Source: Gammaproteobacteria bacterium (GTDB lineage: Bacteria > Pseudomonadota > Gammaproteobacteria > Chromatiales > Chromatiaceae). Taken from it: 64,000 bases of DNA. Position numbers and translations under genes: made by a program. Below, in pieces: positions 34,382 to 42,480 of this stretch. How positions within the stretch are numbered: the stretch's first letter is position 1; every line of letters begins with the position of its first letter. Where the stretch lies: contig JAABTK010000015.1 of assembly GCA_011389885.1 (NCBI GenBank), positions 1 through 64,000 on the forward strand. The letters run 5' to 3'. The notes below the pieces were generated by a model that saw only the letters and a program-made list of their open reading frames with translations, made no database searches and was not told the origin of the DNA.

Positions 34382-36430
34382 TTAGTCCTCGTCTTCCTTG
34401 CGCTCGTAGCCGGCGGCGAGTTGTTGTTGCACGGGGGCCGGGGCCACTGCGTAGTGGCTTAGTACCAGGGTGTAGGCGCCTTGGCCGGCGGTGAGGGCTT
34501 TGAGTTCGTTGGCGAAGTTGGAGAGTTCCGCCAGCGGGGCCTGGGCCTGAATCGCCAGGTGGTTGCCGGGCAGGGTTTCGGTGCCGAGGATGTGCCCGCG
34601 CTTGCCCGAGAGGTCGCCGCTAATGGCGCCCATGCTGTCCGCCGGGGCCTGGATCTCCAGCGCTACGATGGGTTCGAGCACCTGGGGTTTGGCCTTGGCC
34701 GCGGCCTCCTGAAAGGCCTTCTTGCCGGCAGTGACGAAGGCCACCTCCTTGGAGTCCACCGGGTGGTGCTTGCCGTCGTACACGGTCACCGCGATGTCCT
34801 GCATCCGGTAGCCGGCCACATAGCCCTCGTCCATGGCCTGGCGCACGCCCTTTTCCACCGCCGGGATGAATTGGCCGGGGATGACGCCGCCCTTGACCTC
34901 GTCGATGAACTGAAAGCCTTCGCCGCGGGGCAGGGGGGCGATGCGCAGCATCACCTCGCCGAACTGGCCGGCGCCGCCGGTCTGCTTTTTGTGCCGATAG
35001 GCCCCCTGCGCCGGGGCGCTGATGGTCTCGCGGTAGGCGACGCGCGGCGGGCGGGTCTGCGCCTCCACCTTAAAGCGCTTTTGCAACTGCTCCAACACGA
35101 TGCGCAGGTGCAGGTCGCCGAGCCCCCGCAGCACGGTTTCGTTGAGGCCCGGGTTGTGCTCCAGGCTCAGGCAGGGGTCTTCCTCCACCAGCCGCTCCAG
35201 GGAGCCGAACAGGCGCTGTTCGTCCGAGCGCTGCTTGGCCTCGATGGCCAGCCCATGCACCGGCACCGGGAAGTCCAGGGGTTTGAGGTGCAGAAAGTCC
35301 TCGTCGTGGGAGTCGTGCAGCACGGCGTCGAAGTGGATCTCTTCTACCTTGGCCAAGGCGCAGATGTCGCCGGGGACCGCTTGATTGATCTCCTGCTGCT
35401 GCTTGCCCTGGAGCTTGAACAGGTGGCCGACCCGAAACGGCTTGCGGCCGTCGCCGATAAACAACTGGCTGTCTCGGCTCACCGTGCCCTGGTGGATGCG
35501 AAACACCCCGAGCTTGCCCACGAAGGGGTCGGCGGTGACCTTAAATACATGCGCCACCACATGCTTTTGCGGATCGGGGACCGGGGTGAAGGGTTGGGCG
35601 TCTTCGCCCTCGCCTAGCAGGAAGGGCCGCGGATTGCCCTCCAGCGGATTGGGCATCAGGTGCTCGAACACATGCAAAAGCTCCGCCACGCCGGCCCCGG
35701 TGGTGGCGCAGACGAAGCAAATGGGGGCCAGGCGCCCTTCGCGCAGGGCCTGCTCAAAGGGGTCGTGCAACTGTTCGGGGTCCAGCTCCTCGCCCTGCTC
35801 CAGGTACAGCTGCATTAGGGCCTCGTCCACCTCCACCACCTGGTCCACGATGCGGGTATGGGCCTCGGTCACGCTGGAGAAATCGGCCTCGCCTGCGGGC
35901 TGGAAGAAGCAGTCGGAGACCCGGGTCCCGCCGCCCGCGGGCAGGTTGATGGGCAGGCATTGGTCGCCGAAGCGTTGGCGGATCTCCGCCGTCAGGCCCT
36001 CCAGGTCCGCCCCCGGGGCGTCGATGCCGTTGACGATAATCATCCGGCACAGCTTGCGCTCGGCCGCCCAATGCAGCAAGCGCTGGGCCTGGTGCTCGAT
36101 GCCGGTCTGGGCGTTAATCACCACCGCCACCGTCTCCACCGCCGGGAAGGCCGCCATGGCCTGGCCGGTGAAGTCCGGCAGCCCGGGGGTGTCGATGAAG
36201 TTTAAGTGGATGTTGTCGTGGTCCGCCGAGACCACGGAAGCGCTCAGGGAGTGCTGATAGGCCCGCTCCAGCGGGTCGAAATCGGTGATGGCGTTGCCCG
36301 ATTCCACGCTCCCCGCCTGGGGCGTGATCCCGGCCTGGTGCAGGATCTTCTCCAGCAGATTGGTCTTGCCCGAGCCGCTGGCCCCCACGAATGCGATATT
36401 GCGAATGGCCTCGGTGTTGTAACGCAGCAT
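34382..36430 (-). CDS. EF-G-like translational GTPase paralogue
   Basis: A 682-residue protein with the EF-G domain order. The P-loop is GASGSGKT (residues 16-23), G3 is DTPGL (80-84) and G4 reads NGID (134-137). Domains II-V follow (e.g. PGDICALAKVEEIHFDAV, RGLGDLHLRIVLEQLQKRF, KKQTGGAGQFGEVMLRI, GDLSGKRGHILGTE). Two canonical residues differ: the catalytic His after DTPG is Leu, and NKxD is NGxD. This places it with EF-G2/FusA2-type paralogues, which lack normal translocase activity in cases studied. It stands alone, with GAAGGGGA as the ribosome site. A role in ribosome recycling or stress is only inferred. Confidence 0.88.
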   Translation of the reverse strand: MLRYNTEAIRNIAFVGASGSGKTNLLEKILHQAGITPQAGSVESGNAITDFDPLERAYQHSLSASVVSADHDNIHLNFIDTPGLPDFTGQAMAAFPAVETVAVVINAQTGIEHQAQRLLHWAAERKLCRMIIVNGIDAPGADLEGLTAEIRQRFGDQCLPINLPAGGGTRVSDCFFQPAGEADFSSVTEAHTRIVDQVVEVDEALMQLYLEQGEELDPEQLHDPFEQALREGRLAPICFVCATTGAGVAELLHVFEHLMPNPLEGNPRPFLLGEGEDAQPFTPVPDPQKHVVAHVFKVTADPFVGKLGVFRIHQGTVSRDSQLFIGDGRKPFRVGHLFKLQGKQQQEINQAVPGDICALAKVEEIHFDAVLHDSHDEDFLHLKPLDFPVPVHGLAIEAKQRSDEQRLFGSLERLVEEDPCLSLEHNPGLNETVLRGLGDLHLRIVLEQLQKRFKVEAQTRPPRVAYRETISAPAQGAYRHKKQTGGAGQFGEVMLRIAPLPRGEGFQFIDEVKGGVIPGQFIPAVEKGVRQAMDEGYVAGYRMQDIAVTVYDGKHHPVDSKEVAFVTAGKKAFQEAAAKAKPQVLEPIVALEIQAPADSMGAISGDLSGKRGHILGTETLPGNHLAIQAQAPLAELSNFANELKALTAGQGAYTLVLSHYAVAPAPVQQQLAAGYERKEDED

Positions 36431-36977
36431 AGATGGTCCCCTTCAGAGCTTATCGTTTGGTATGACGGCTATCTTACGGGAAAACAGGCGCTCGGGAGAG
36501 TGTTTGGGGTCATAAAAAGCTCGATTGGGCGCCGCAGGGGGCGACCGGACTAGGCCGCCTGGGCAAAAATAGCGGATGCAAAGCCCCTTGGAGACGCAGA
36601 GGGTGCAGAGGACCGCGGAGCGCGCGGAGGAGGTTTTGCTCGCTTGTTGTCGCCTCCAGCGGGGGGATGCCTGTCCGGCGCTGCAGCGCCGCCTAGCCGT
36701 CTGTACAGCCCTCGGGCTGTGCGGTTCTGCGTGTGCTCGTTACCCAGAAAGCGCCTGAATTGCCAGTTCCTCAAACGGCGCGTCAAACGCGAGCCTGAAA
36801 CGCGGCTGGTCCCCAAGCCCCGGTTTGGGGACCCCTGTTTTGGAAGCTCTAGCCTCCCCAGCCGTTCGGCAAGCTGGAGCTTGCAAGACAGGCATTCTCT
36901 AGGAGACCTTGGGACCGAGCATGAAATCGAACCCATCTCTGCGCCCTCTGCGGTTCTCCGCGTGCTCTGCGTTCTGA

Positions 36978-37127
36978 TGTCAGGAATAGGATGTGCCGAG
37001 GAACGAGGCGCATCGCCTGCAGCCGTGCGGGATCGAGGCGAAATGGGCCACTGAACCGCGAATGGACGCGAATAAACGCGAATCCTGGTGTCAGGAATAG
37101 GATGTGCCGAGGAACGAGGCGCATCGC
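36978..37127 (+). repeat. 39-bp perfect direct repeat flanking a decamer repeat
   Basis: TGTCAGGAATAGGATGTGCC followed by GAGGAACGAGGCGCATCGC occurs at 36978-37016 and again at 37089-37127. Between them is GCCGTGCGGGATCGAGGCGA and a tandem CGCGAATGGA/CGCGAATAAA decamer. The block before the decamer recurs, inverted, at 42195-42240. Confidence 0.85.
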
Positions 37128-37223
37128 GTCCGCTGCGTGCCCCAGCGCCGATGTTGGCGTTGTTGGCGCGCGTCGCGGGTCGCCGGCCGATTGCATTCCC
37201 CGGCCCTCGCCCCTACCCTTGAT

Positions 37224-37389
37224 AAGGAGGTCGTCTGAGAATGGGAGAACCGACTGCGGAAAGGCCCTTTTGGTCAGATTTTTCCGTTCATTTTCGTTAA
37301 AATGGCCCACGCTATCGGCCCCAAATGAGCAAAAAACGGCCTTAAACCGCATTCCCTCGCGACGGTTTCCCTTCTCAGACAGCCGCTAA
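37224..37389 (+). repeat. MITE-like element, copy 2
   Basis: The left end GTCTGAGAATGGGAGAACCG and the right end CGGTTTCCCTTCTCAGAC are imperfect inverted repeats of about 18 bases. The interior has no gene. A shorter minus-strand relative lies at 17248-17326. The right end is about 60 bases before the pepN start, so it may carry or disrupt the pepN promoter. Confidence 0.7.
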
Positions 37390-37448
37390 GCGGTATTCGC
37401 CCGTCTTCGGGCCGGCGCCAGATCATAAACAAAGCTAATGGAATCTAT

Positions 37449-40079
37449 ATGCAGCATGAATCCCCTCAAGCCATTCATTTAAAAGACTATCGGCCGCCGG
37501 AGTTCCTGATCGATCGGGCGGATTTGTATTTCGATCTGCACGAAGACCGGACGCGGGTGCGCAGCCTGTTGGAGATTCGGCGCAACCCCGACGCCATGGA
37601 GCGCAACGACTTCCTGCGCCTCGACGGCGAGGGGCTGAGCCTGGATACGGCGGAGTTGGACGGCCAGCCGTTGCCCGCGGCGCGCCTCGAACAGGACGCG
37701 AGCGGCCTGACGGTGAAGGGCGTGCCGGACCGCTTCAAGCTCCAGACCGAGGTGCTGATTCGACCCCGGGAGAACACCGCATTGGAGGGGCTGTACAAGT
37801 CTGGCGACCTATTTTGCAGCCAGTGCGAGGCGGAGGGCTTTCGCAAGATCACCTTCTTCCTGGACCGCCCGGACGTGATGACCCAGTTCTCCACCTCGGT
37901 GGAGGCGGACCGGGACAAGTATCCGTGCCTGCTGTCCAACGGCAACCTAGAGGTCGAGGACGACCTGGAAAACGGCCGCCATCGGGCGCGCTGGGTGGAC
38001 CCCTTTCCCAAGCCCTGCTACCTGTTCGCGCTGGTGGCGGGCGATTTGAAACACATCGAGGATCGCTTCACCACCGCCTCCGGCCAGGCGGTGAGCCTGC
38101 GCATCTATGTAGAGCCCGAGAATATCGAGAAGTGCGACCACGCCATGTCCTCGCTAAAGCACGCCATGGCCTGGGACGAGGCGCAATACGGTCGCGAGTA
38201 CGACCTAGACATCTATATGATCGTGGCGGTGAACGACTTCAACATGGGGGCCATGGAGAACAAGGGGCTGAACGTGTTTAACTCCAAATTCGTGCTGGCG
38301 CGCCCGGAAACCGCCACCGATCAGGACTTTCAGGGCATCGAGGGGGTGATCGCCCACGAGTATTTCCACAACTGGACCGGCAACCGCATCACCTGCCGCG
38401 ACTGGTTCCAGCTCAGCCTGAAGGAAGGCTTTACGGTCTTTCGCGACCAGTGTTTCTCCGCCGACATGGGCTCCGCCGGGGTCAAGCGCGTGCAGGACGT
38501 ACACCGCCTGCGCGCCCACCAATTCGCCGAGGACGCGAGCCCCATGGCCCACCCGGTGCGGCCCGCGTCCTATATCGAAATCAACAACTTCTACACCGTC
38601 ACCGTGTACGAAAAGGGCGCCGAGGTGGTGCGCATGCAGCACAACCTGCTGGGTCCGGAGACCTTCCGCCAGGCCACCGACCTGTACTTCGAGCGCCACG
38701 ACGGCCAGGCGGTGACCACCGACGACTTCGTTCAATGCATGGCGGACGCCTCCGGCCGCGATTTGAGCCAATTCCGCCTCTGGTACAGCCAGGCCGGCAC
38801 CCCGGAGGTGGCGGTGACCGCCGACTATGACGCCGCCGACCGGCGCTTCACCCTGCACTGCCGCCAGAGCTGCCCGCCCAGCGCGGACCAGGAGCGGAAA
38901 CCGCCGCTGCATATCCCCTTCGCGGTGGGGCTTTTGGACGCGGACGGCGAGGATTTGCCGTTGCAACTGGCCGGCGAGGCCGAGGCCCGGGGGACCACGC
39001 GGGTACTGGAGCTGCGGGCGGAGCAGGAGAGCTTCGTGTTCGAGGGGGTGTCCAGCAAGCCGGTGCCGTCGCTGTTGCGGGGCTTTTCCGCGCCGGTGAA
39101 GGTGCAGTGCGATTTCAGCGACGACGAACTGATGTTCTTGATGGCCCGCGACAGCGACGGCTTCAATCGCTGGGACGCGGCCCAGACCCTGGGCCTGCGC
39201 ATCCTGCTGCGGCGGCTGCAGGACGACGCCTATGCCGCCCCCGCAGGCTTCATCGCGGCCTTTCGTCAGGCCTTGAACGAGCCGGACCCGGACCGCGCCC
39301 TGCTGGCCGAGGTGCTGGACCTGCCCGCCGAGTCCTACCTCGGCGAGCAGATGCAGACGGTGGATGTGGACGGCATCCACCGCGCCCGGGAGGCGGTCAA
39401 GCGCGCATTGGCCGAGGCCCTGCACGATGACCTGCTGCAAGCCTACGACGCCAATCGCGACACCGAAGACTATGCCATCACCACCCGCGCCATCGCCCGC
39501 CGCAGCCTGAAAAACCGCTGCCTCGACTACCTGATGCAGGCCGCCGGCGAGGCCGCGACCGAGCGCTGCCTGGCGCAGTACCACGAGGCCGGCAACATGA
39601 CCGACCGCCAGGCCGCGCTGGCGCTGATCGCCCACAGCGACCTGCCCGAGCGCGAGGCGGTGCTTGCAGACTTCGCCGAGCGCTTCGCCCAAGACCCCCT
39701 GGTGCTGGACAAATGGTTCTCGGTGCAGGCCGCCTCCAAGCGCCCGGATACGCTGCAGCGGGTGCAGGGCCTGATGGGGCATCCGGCCTTTTCCATCCGC
39801 AACCCCAACAAGGTGCGCGCCCTGATCGGCGCCTTCAGCAGCGCCAACCCGGTGCGTTTCCACGCCGCCGACGGCTCGGGCTATGCGTTCCTGGCCGACC
39901 GGGTGCTGGAGCTGGACCGGCTGAACCCCCAGGTGGCGGCCCGTTTGGCGCGTGGCCTGACCCGCTGGAAGCGCTATGACGAGACCCGCGCCGCGGCGAT
40001 GAAGGGCCAACTGGAGCGCATCAAGGCCGCCGCGGGGGTGTCGCGGGACCTGTTCGAGATCGTGAACAAAAGCCTATAG
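37449..40079 (+). CDS. pepN: Aminopeptidase N (M1 zinc metallopeptidase)
   Basis: An 876-residue M1 peptidase that removes N-terminal residues from peptides in the cytoplasm. The substrate-anchoring GAMEN motif (FNMGAMENKGLNVFN, near residue 268) and the zinc motif HExxH-x18-E (VIAHEYFHNWTGNRITCRDW...LKEGFTVFRD, near 303) are intact. The C-terminal superhelical domain is complete (DRQAALALIAHSDLPEREAV, HPAFSIRNPNKVRALIGAF). Length and order match gammaproteobacterial PepN. A large open frame on the opposite strand is a codon-bias shadow. Confidence 0.97.
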   Translation: MQHESPQAIHLKDYRPPEFLIDRADLYFDLHEDRTRVRSLLEIRRNPDAMERNDFLRLDGEGLSLDTAELDGQPLPAARLEQDASGLTVKGVPDRFKLQTEVLIRPRENTALEGLYKSGDLFCSQCEAEGFRKITFFLDRPDVMTQFSTSVEADRDKYPCLLSNGNLEVEDDLENGRHRARWVDPFPKPCYLFALVAGDLKHIEDRFTTASGQAVSLRIYVEPENIEKCDHAMSSLKHAMAWDEAQYGREYDLDIYMIVAVNDFNMGAMENKGLNVFNSKFVLARPETATDQDFQGIEGVIAHEYFHNWTGNRITCRDWFQLSLKEGFTVFRDQCFSADMGSAGVKRVQDVHRLRAHQFAEDASPMAHPVRPASYIEINNFYTVTVYEKGAEVVRMQHNLLGPETFRQATDLYFERHDGQAVTTDDFVQCMADASGRDLSQFRLWYSQAGTPEVAVTADYDAADRRFTLHCRQSCPPSADQERKPPLHIPFAVGLLDADGEDLPLQLAGEAEARGTTRVLELRAEQESFVFEGVSSKPVPSLLRGFSAPVKVQCDFSDDELMFLMARDSDGFNRWDAAQTLGLRILLRRLQDDAYAAPAGFIAAFRQALNEPDPDRALLAEVLDLPAESYLGEQMQTVDVDGIHRAREAVKRALAEALHDDLLQAYDANRDTEDYAITTRAIARRSLKNRCLDYLMQAAGEAATERCLAQYHEAGNMTDRQAALALIAHSDLPEREAVLADFAERFAQDPLVLDKWFSVQAASKRPDTLQRVQGLMGHPAFSIRNPNKVRALIGAFSSANPVRFHAADGSGYAFLADRVLELDRLNPQVAARLARGLTRWKRYDETRAAAMKGQLERIKAAAGVSRDLFEIVNKSL

Positions 40080-40146
40080 GCGCACAGTTGCGTTATATTA
40101 TCTGCTCGGCCGATCAGTATAACCAGCAACCCAAGGGAGAACCCCG

Positions 40147-41628
40147 ATGCCCCAGCAGTATTTGAGTGTGGCCCGTGCGGTGCGTTTAGTGGGCGTGTCC
40201 CGCGGAACCTTGCAACGCAAGATTCGCGCGGCCGGGGTGGAAACCTTCGAGGGCAAGATCGCCCTCAGCGATTTATTGCGGCTCTACCCCGACGCCCAGA
40301 CCGACGAGGCCACCTCCATCGAAAAAGTGCAGAACATCAAGGCCAAGGCGCGGCCGGGGCGTGCGGGCCAGACCGAAGAGCTGCCCGAGGTGATCTCCCG
40401 CCGGCTCACCTCCTTAAGCCGCGAGCTGGTGGAAAGCCGCGAGCAGTTGCGCCATTTGCGGCGCTGTGCGGACCAATTGGTGGGGCGCTTGCAGGCCCTC
40501 AAAGGCGCGGACCCCGAAGCCGTCGGCGCCATCGTGGACTGGGTGGAAACCGAGATGCGCGACTCGCCCGAGTCATCGGACGCCCGGGTGCGGCTGTTGG
40601 CCAAGGACGCCTTTCTGCGCATCATCTCGGCCCATGTGAAGATGATCCCCTCGGGCCACGACTTCTTCGTGGAGGGCAACGACTCGCTATTGAACGCCTC
40701 CCTGCGCGCCGGGCTGCATGTCAACTACGGCTGCTCCAGCGGCAACTGCGGGGCCTGCAAGGCGCGAGTGGTGTCGGGCGAGGTCTATCAACTCCGCGAT
40801 TACGAATACGAACTGAGCGACAGCGAGCGCAACCTGGGCTATATCCTGATGTGCTCCTACACCGCCGCCACCGACGTCACCCTAGAGGCCGGCGAGGCCT
40901 CGAGCGTGGACGACCTGCCGCTCCAGACCATCCCCGCGCGAGTGGAGCGGATTCAGGCCCTGAACGACCAATTCCGGCTGCTGCAATTGCGCACCCCGGC
41001 GGACCAGACCCTGCGCTTTCTGGCCGGACAGGCGGTGTCCCTGACCCTGGGCCAGGACCGGACCTTGGCCTATCTCGCCAGTTGCCCCTGTGATGGCGAG
41101 GTGCTGCAATTCCATGTCCGCCACGACGACACGGCCTTGGCCAGCCGGGTCTTCGACGGTTTGGAAAAGGGGGCCGAGATCACCGTAGAAGGCCCCACCG
41201 GCCATTTTGTATTGCAGGAGGAGCCCTCGGCCCCGGTGCTGATGCTGTGTTGGGAAGAGGGCTTCGCGCCCGTGAAGAGCATGATGGAGCACGCCGTGGC
41301 CATGGACGCCTTCGAAAGCCTGCGCATCGAATGGTTTGCCGCCAGCGAGGCGGGCCACTATCAGGAAAACCTCTGCCGTGCCTGGTCCGACGCGCTGGAC
41401 AGCTTCGACTACCGCCTGACCCTGACCGAAGAAATCGCCGCCGGCCAGGCGGTGCGCCGCTGCATCGGCAAAAGGCCCGAACTGGCCGACAGCCGAATCT
41501 ACATTTCGGGGCCGGACTTCTTCGTGGACGCGGCCAAGGGCGTGGTGGATCAACTCGGCGTGCCCAAGGACCGGGTGCATCGCGGCGTGATCGGCGCGGC
41601 GCTTTTGGCGCGCCGAGGGCCGGACTGA
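40147..41628 (+). CDS. Fusion of helix-turn-helix, coiled coil, 2Fe-2S ferredoxin and reductase-like domain
   Basis: A 493-residue protein. Residues 1-45 look like an excisionase/MerR-type HTH (YLSVARAVRLVGVSRGTLQR, FEGKIALSDLLRLYPDA). Residues 80-125 are a coiled coil. A plant-type 2Fe-2S domain follows with Cys196, Cys201, Cys204 and Cys236 (C-x4-C-x2-C-x31-C). The rest resembles a ferredoxin-NAD(P)H reductase. The usual FAD RxYSxxS motif is weakened to LAYLASCP, and the nicotinamide GGTGxAP motif reads WEEGFAP. Electron transfer from NAD(P)H may therefore be lost, and a redox-sensing DNA-binding role is plausible. It has its own ribosome site (AAGGGAGAA), 67 bases after pepN. Confidence 0.8.
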   Translation: MPQQYLSVARAVRLVGVSRGTLQRKIRAAGVETFEGKIALSDLLRLYPDAQTDEATSIEKVQNIKAKARPGRAGQTEELPEVISRRLTSLSRELVESREQLRHLRRCADQLVGRLQALKGADPEAVGAIVDWVETEMRDSPESSDARVRLLAKDAFLRIISAHVKMIPSGHDFFVEGNDSLLNASLRAGLHVNYGCSSGNCGACKARVVSGEVYQLRDYEYELSDSERNLGYILMCSYTAATDVTLEAGEASSVDDLPLQTIPARVERIQALNDQFRLLQLRTPADQTLRFLAGQAVSLTLGQDRTLAYLASCPCDGEVLQFHVRHDDTALASRVFDGLEKGAEITVEGPTGHFVLQEEPSAPVLMLCWEEGFAPVKSMMEHAVAMDAFESLRIEWFAASEAGHYQENLCRAWSDALDSFDYRLTLTEEIAAGQAVRRCIGKRPELADSRIYISGPDFFVDAAKGVVDQLGVPKDRVHRGVIGAALLARRGPD

Positions 41629-41646
41629 ACGCAGCGCGCTCTCCGA

Positions 41647-42119
41647 GTGCGCCAGCGCCGAAGTAACAGAAACACACCGTTCAGCAACGCAGCGGGCGCA
41701 AAAGACCGCAGAGAACGCGGAATATGTGTTTGCTTGTGTTGCGCTCCGGGGCGGGAATGCCGGTCCGCCGCCCCCAGCTCAAGGCATGTACGCCCCGAGC
41801 CCGCGGTCATGCAGGGTGGACCAGCGACGCTAAAGCCTCAACCTCTGTTGGGGTGGTTCTGCAGGTTGGGGTTTCGGCCGGTTTGGGCTTCGGCCGCCTA
41901 AGCGCCAACCACCAGCCACCAAATTTGCGCTTGGTCCTTGGTGTTGGGGCCTTGTCGGGCGGGGGGCGCGGAGCGCCCCGGCATGGGTTCCCACGCAGAC
42001 GCTGGCCCCCAAGCTAGAGCTTGAGGACCAGCGGAACGGGGGAGCGAGCAAGCAAAACCCCCTCCGCGCCCTCTGCGTTCCTGAATGGCGTTGTTTCCGT
42101 TATTTGTGCGCAGGCCTAC
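41647..42119. repeat. 473-bp MITE-like element with GTACGCC...-type inverted ends
   Basis: The left end GTGCGCCAGCGCCGAAGTAA (continuing CAGAAACAC) and the right end GTTGTTTCCGTTATTTGTGC (continuing GCAGGCCTAC) are inverted relatives of each other, about 21 of 29 bases. The same ends bound the smaller element at 52126-52300, and single ends occur at 5408, 58774 and 61251. Confidence 0.6.
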
Positions 42120-42167
42120 TAGCCACCAACCCCCCAGTTGTAAGAATCGCGCACCCGCAACGCGCGC

Positions 42168-42200
42168 CCATCCGCGTCCATCCGCGTCCATCCGCGGTTC
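42168..42200 (-). repeat. CGCGGATGGA decamer repeat
   Basis: On the minus strand GAACCGCGGATGGACGCGGA repeats in ten-base steps. It is the same family as 37052 and 57977. Ten bases is one helical turn. Confidence 0.75.
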
Positions 42201-42480
42201 CATGGTCCATTTCGCCTCGGTCCCGCACGGGTCGCCGCTTCGAGAATCAGACTATTCCTACACCGCAATGAGATTTCTTCCGCTGTTTTTGTTCGGGCCT
42301 TTGTTTAACCTACAGGCGGCAATAAAAGAGCCCCCTCAGCCTGCGCCTGCGCGCGATGAAGCGGCTGGCGGAACGCCGCTGGCGGATGCAAAGGCCAGCG
42401 AGGCGCTCTGCTCTTTGACAAAAATCGCTTAAGGGTCCTTGCTGAGGGTCCCAAGGCTTCAGCTTTCGGAGGAAGCGCTG

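Larger units (their letters stand above)
36431..37448. other. Repeat-rich intergenic region upstream of pepN
   Basis: About 1 kb with no supported gene. In order it holds a GCAGAGGN-type short repeat (36593-36640), the palindrome ACAGCCCTCGGGCTGT (36705), GTCCCCAA...TTGGGGAC and GCAAGCT...AGCTTGC stems (36809-36880), and two copies of a 39-base direct repeat (36978 and 37089). After those come a decamer repeat at 37052-37084 and a MITE-like element at 37224-37389. Small open frames here consist of repeat sequence. Confidence 0.65.
41629..42480. other. Repeat-rich intergenic region upstream of the c-di-GMP operon
   Basis: About 850 bases with no supported gene. It contains a 473-base element with inverted ends (41647-42119), inside which is a heptamer-type block (about 41872-41925, minus strand) and a CTGGCCCCCAAGCT...AGCTTGAGGACCAG-like stem (42008-42037). 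A decamer repeat (CCATCCGCGT) lies at 42168-42200, followed by the inverted copy of the block seen at 37020-37052. CTCTTTGACAAAAATCGCTT lies 50-70 bases before the next gene. Confidence 0.6.

Noticed and set aside
38205-40010. A 601-codon open frame opposite pepN
   Set aside because: Same codon-bias effect: pepN on the plus strand is complete, and the antisense frame has no recognisable domain or ribosome site.
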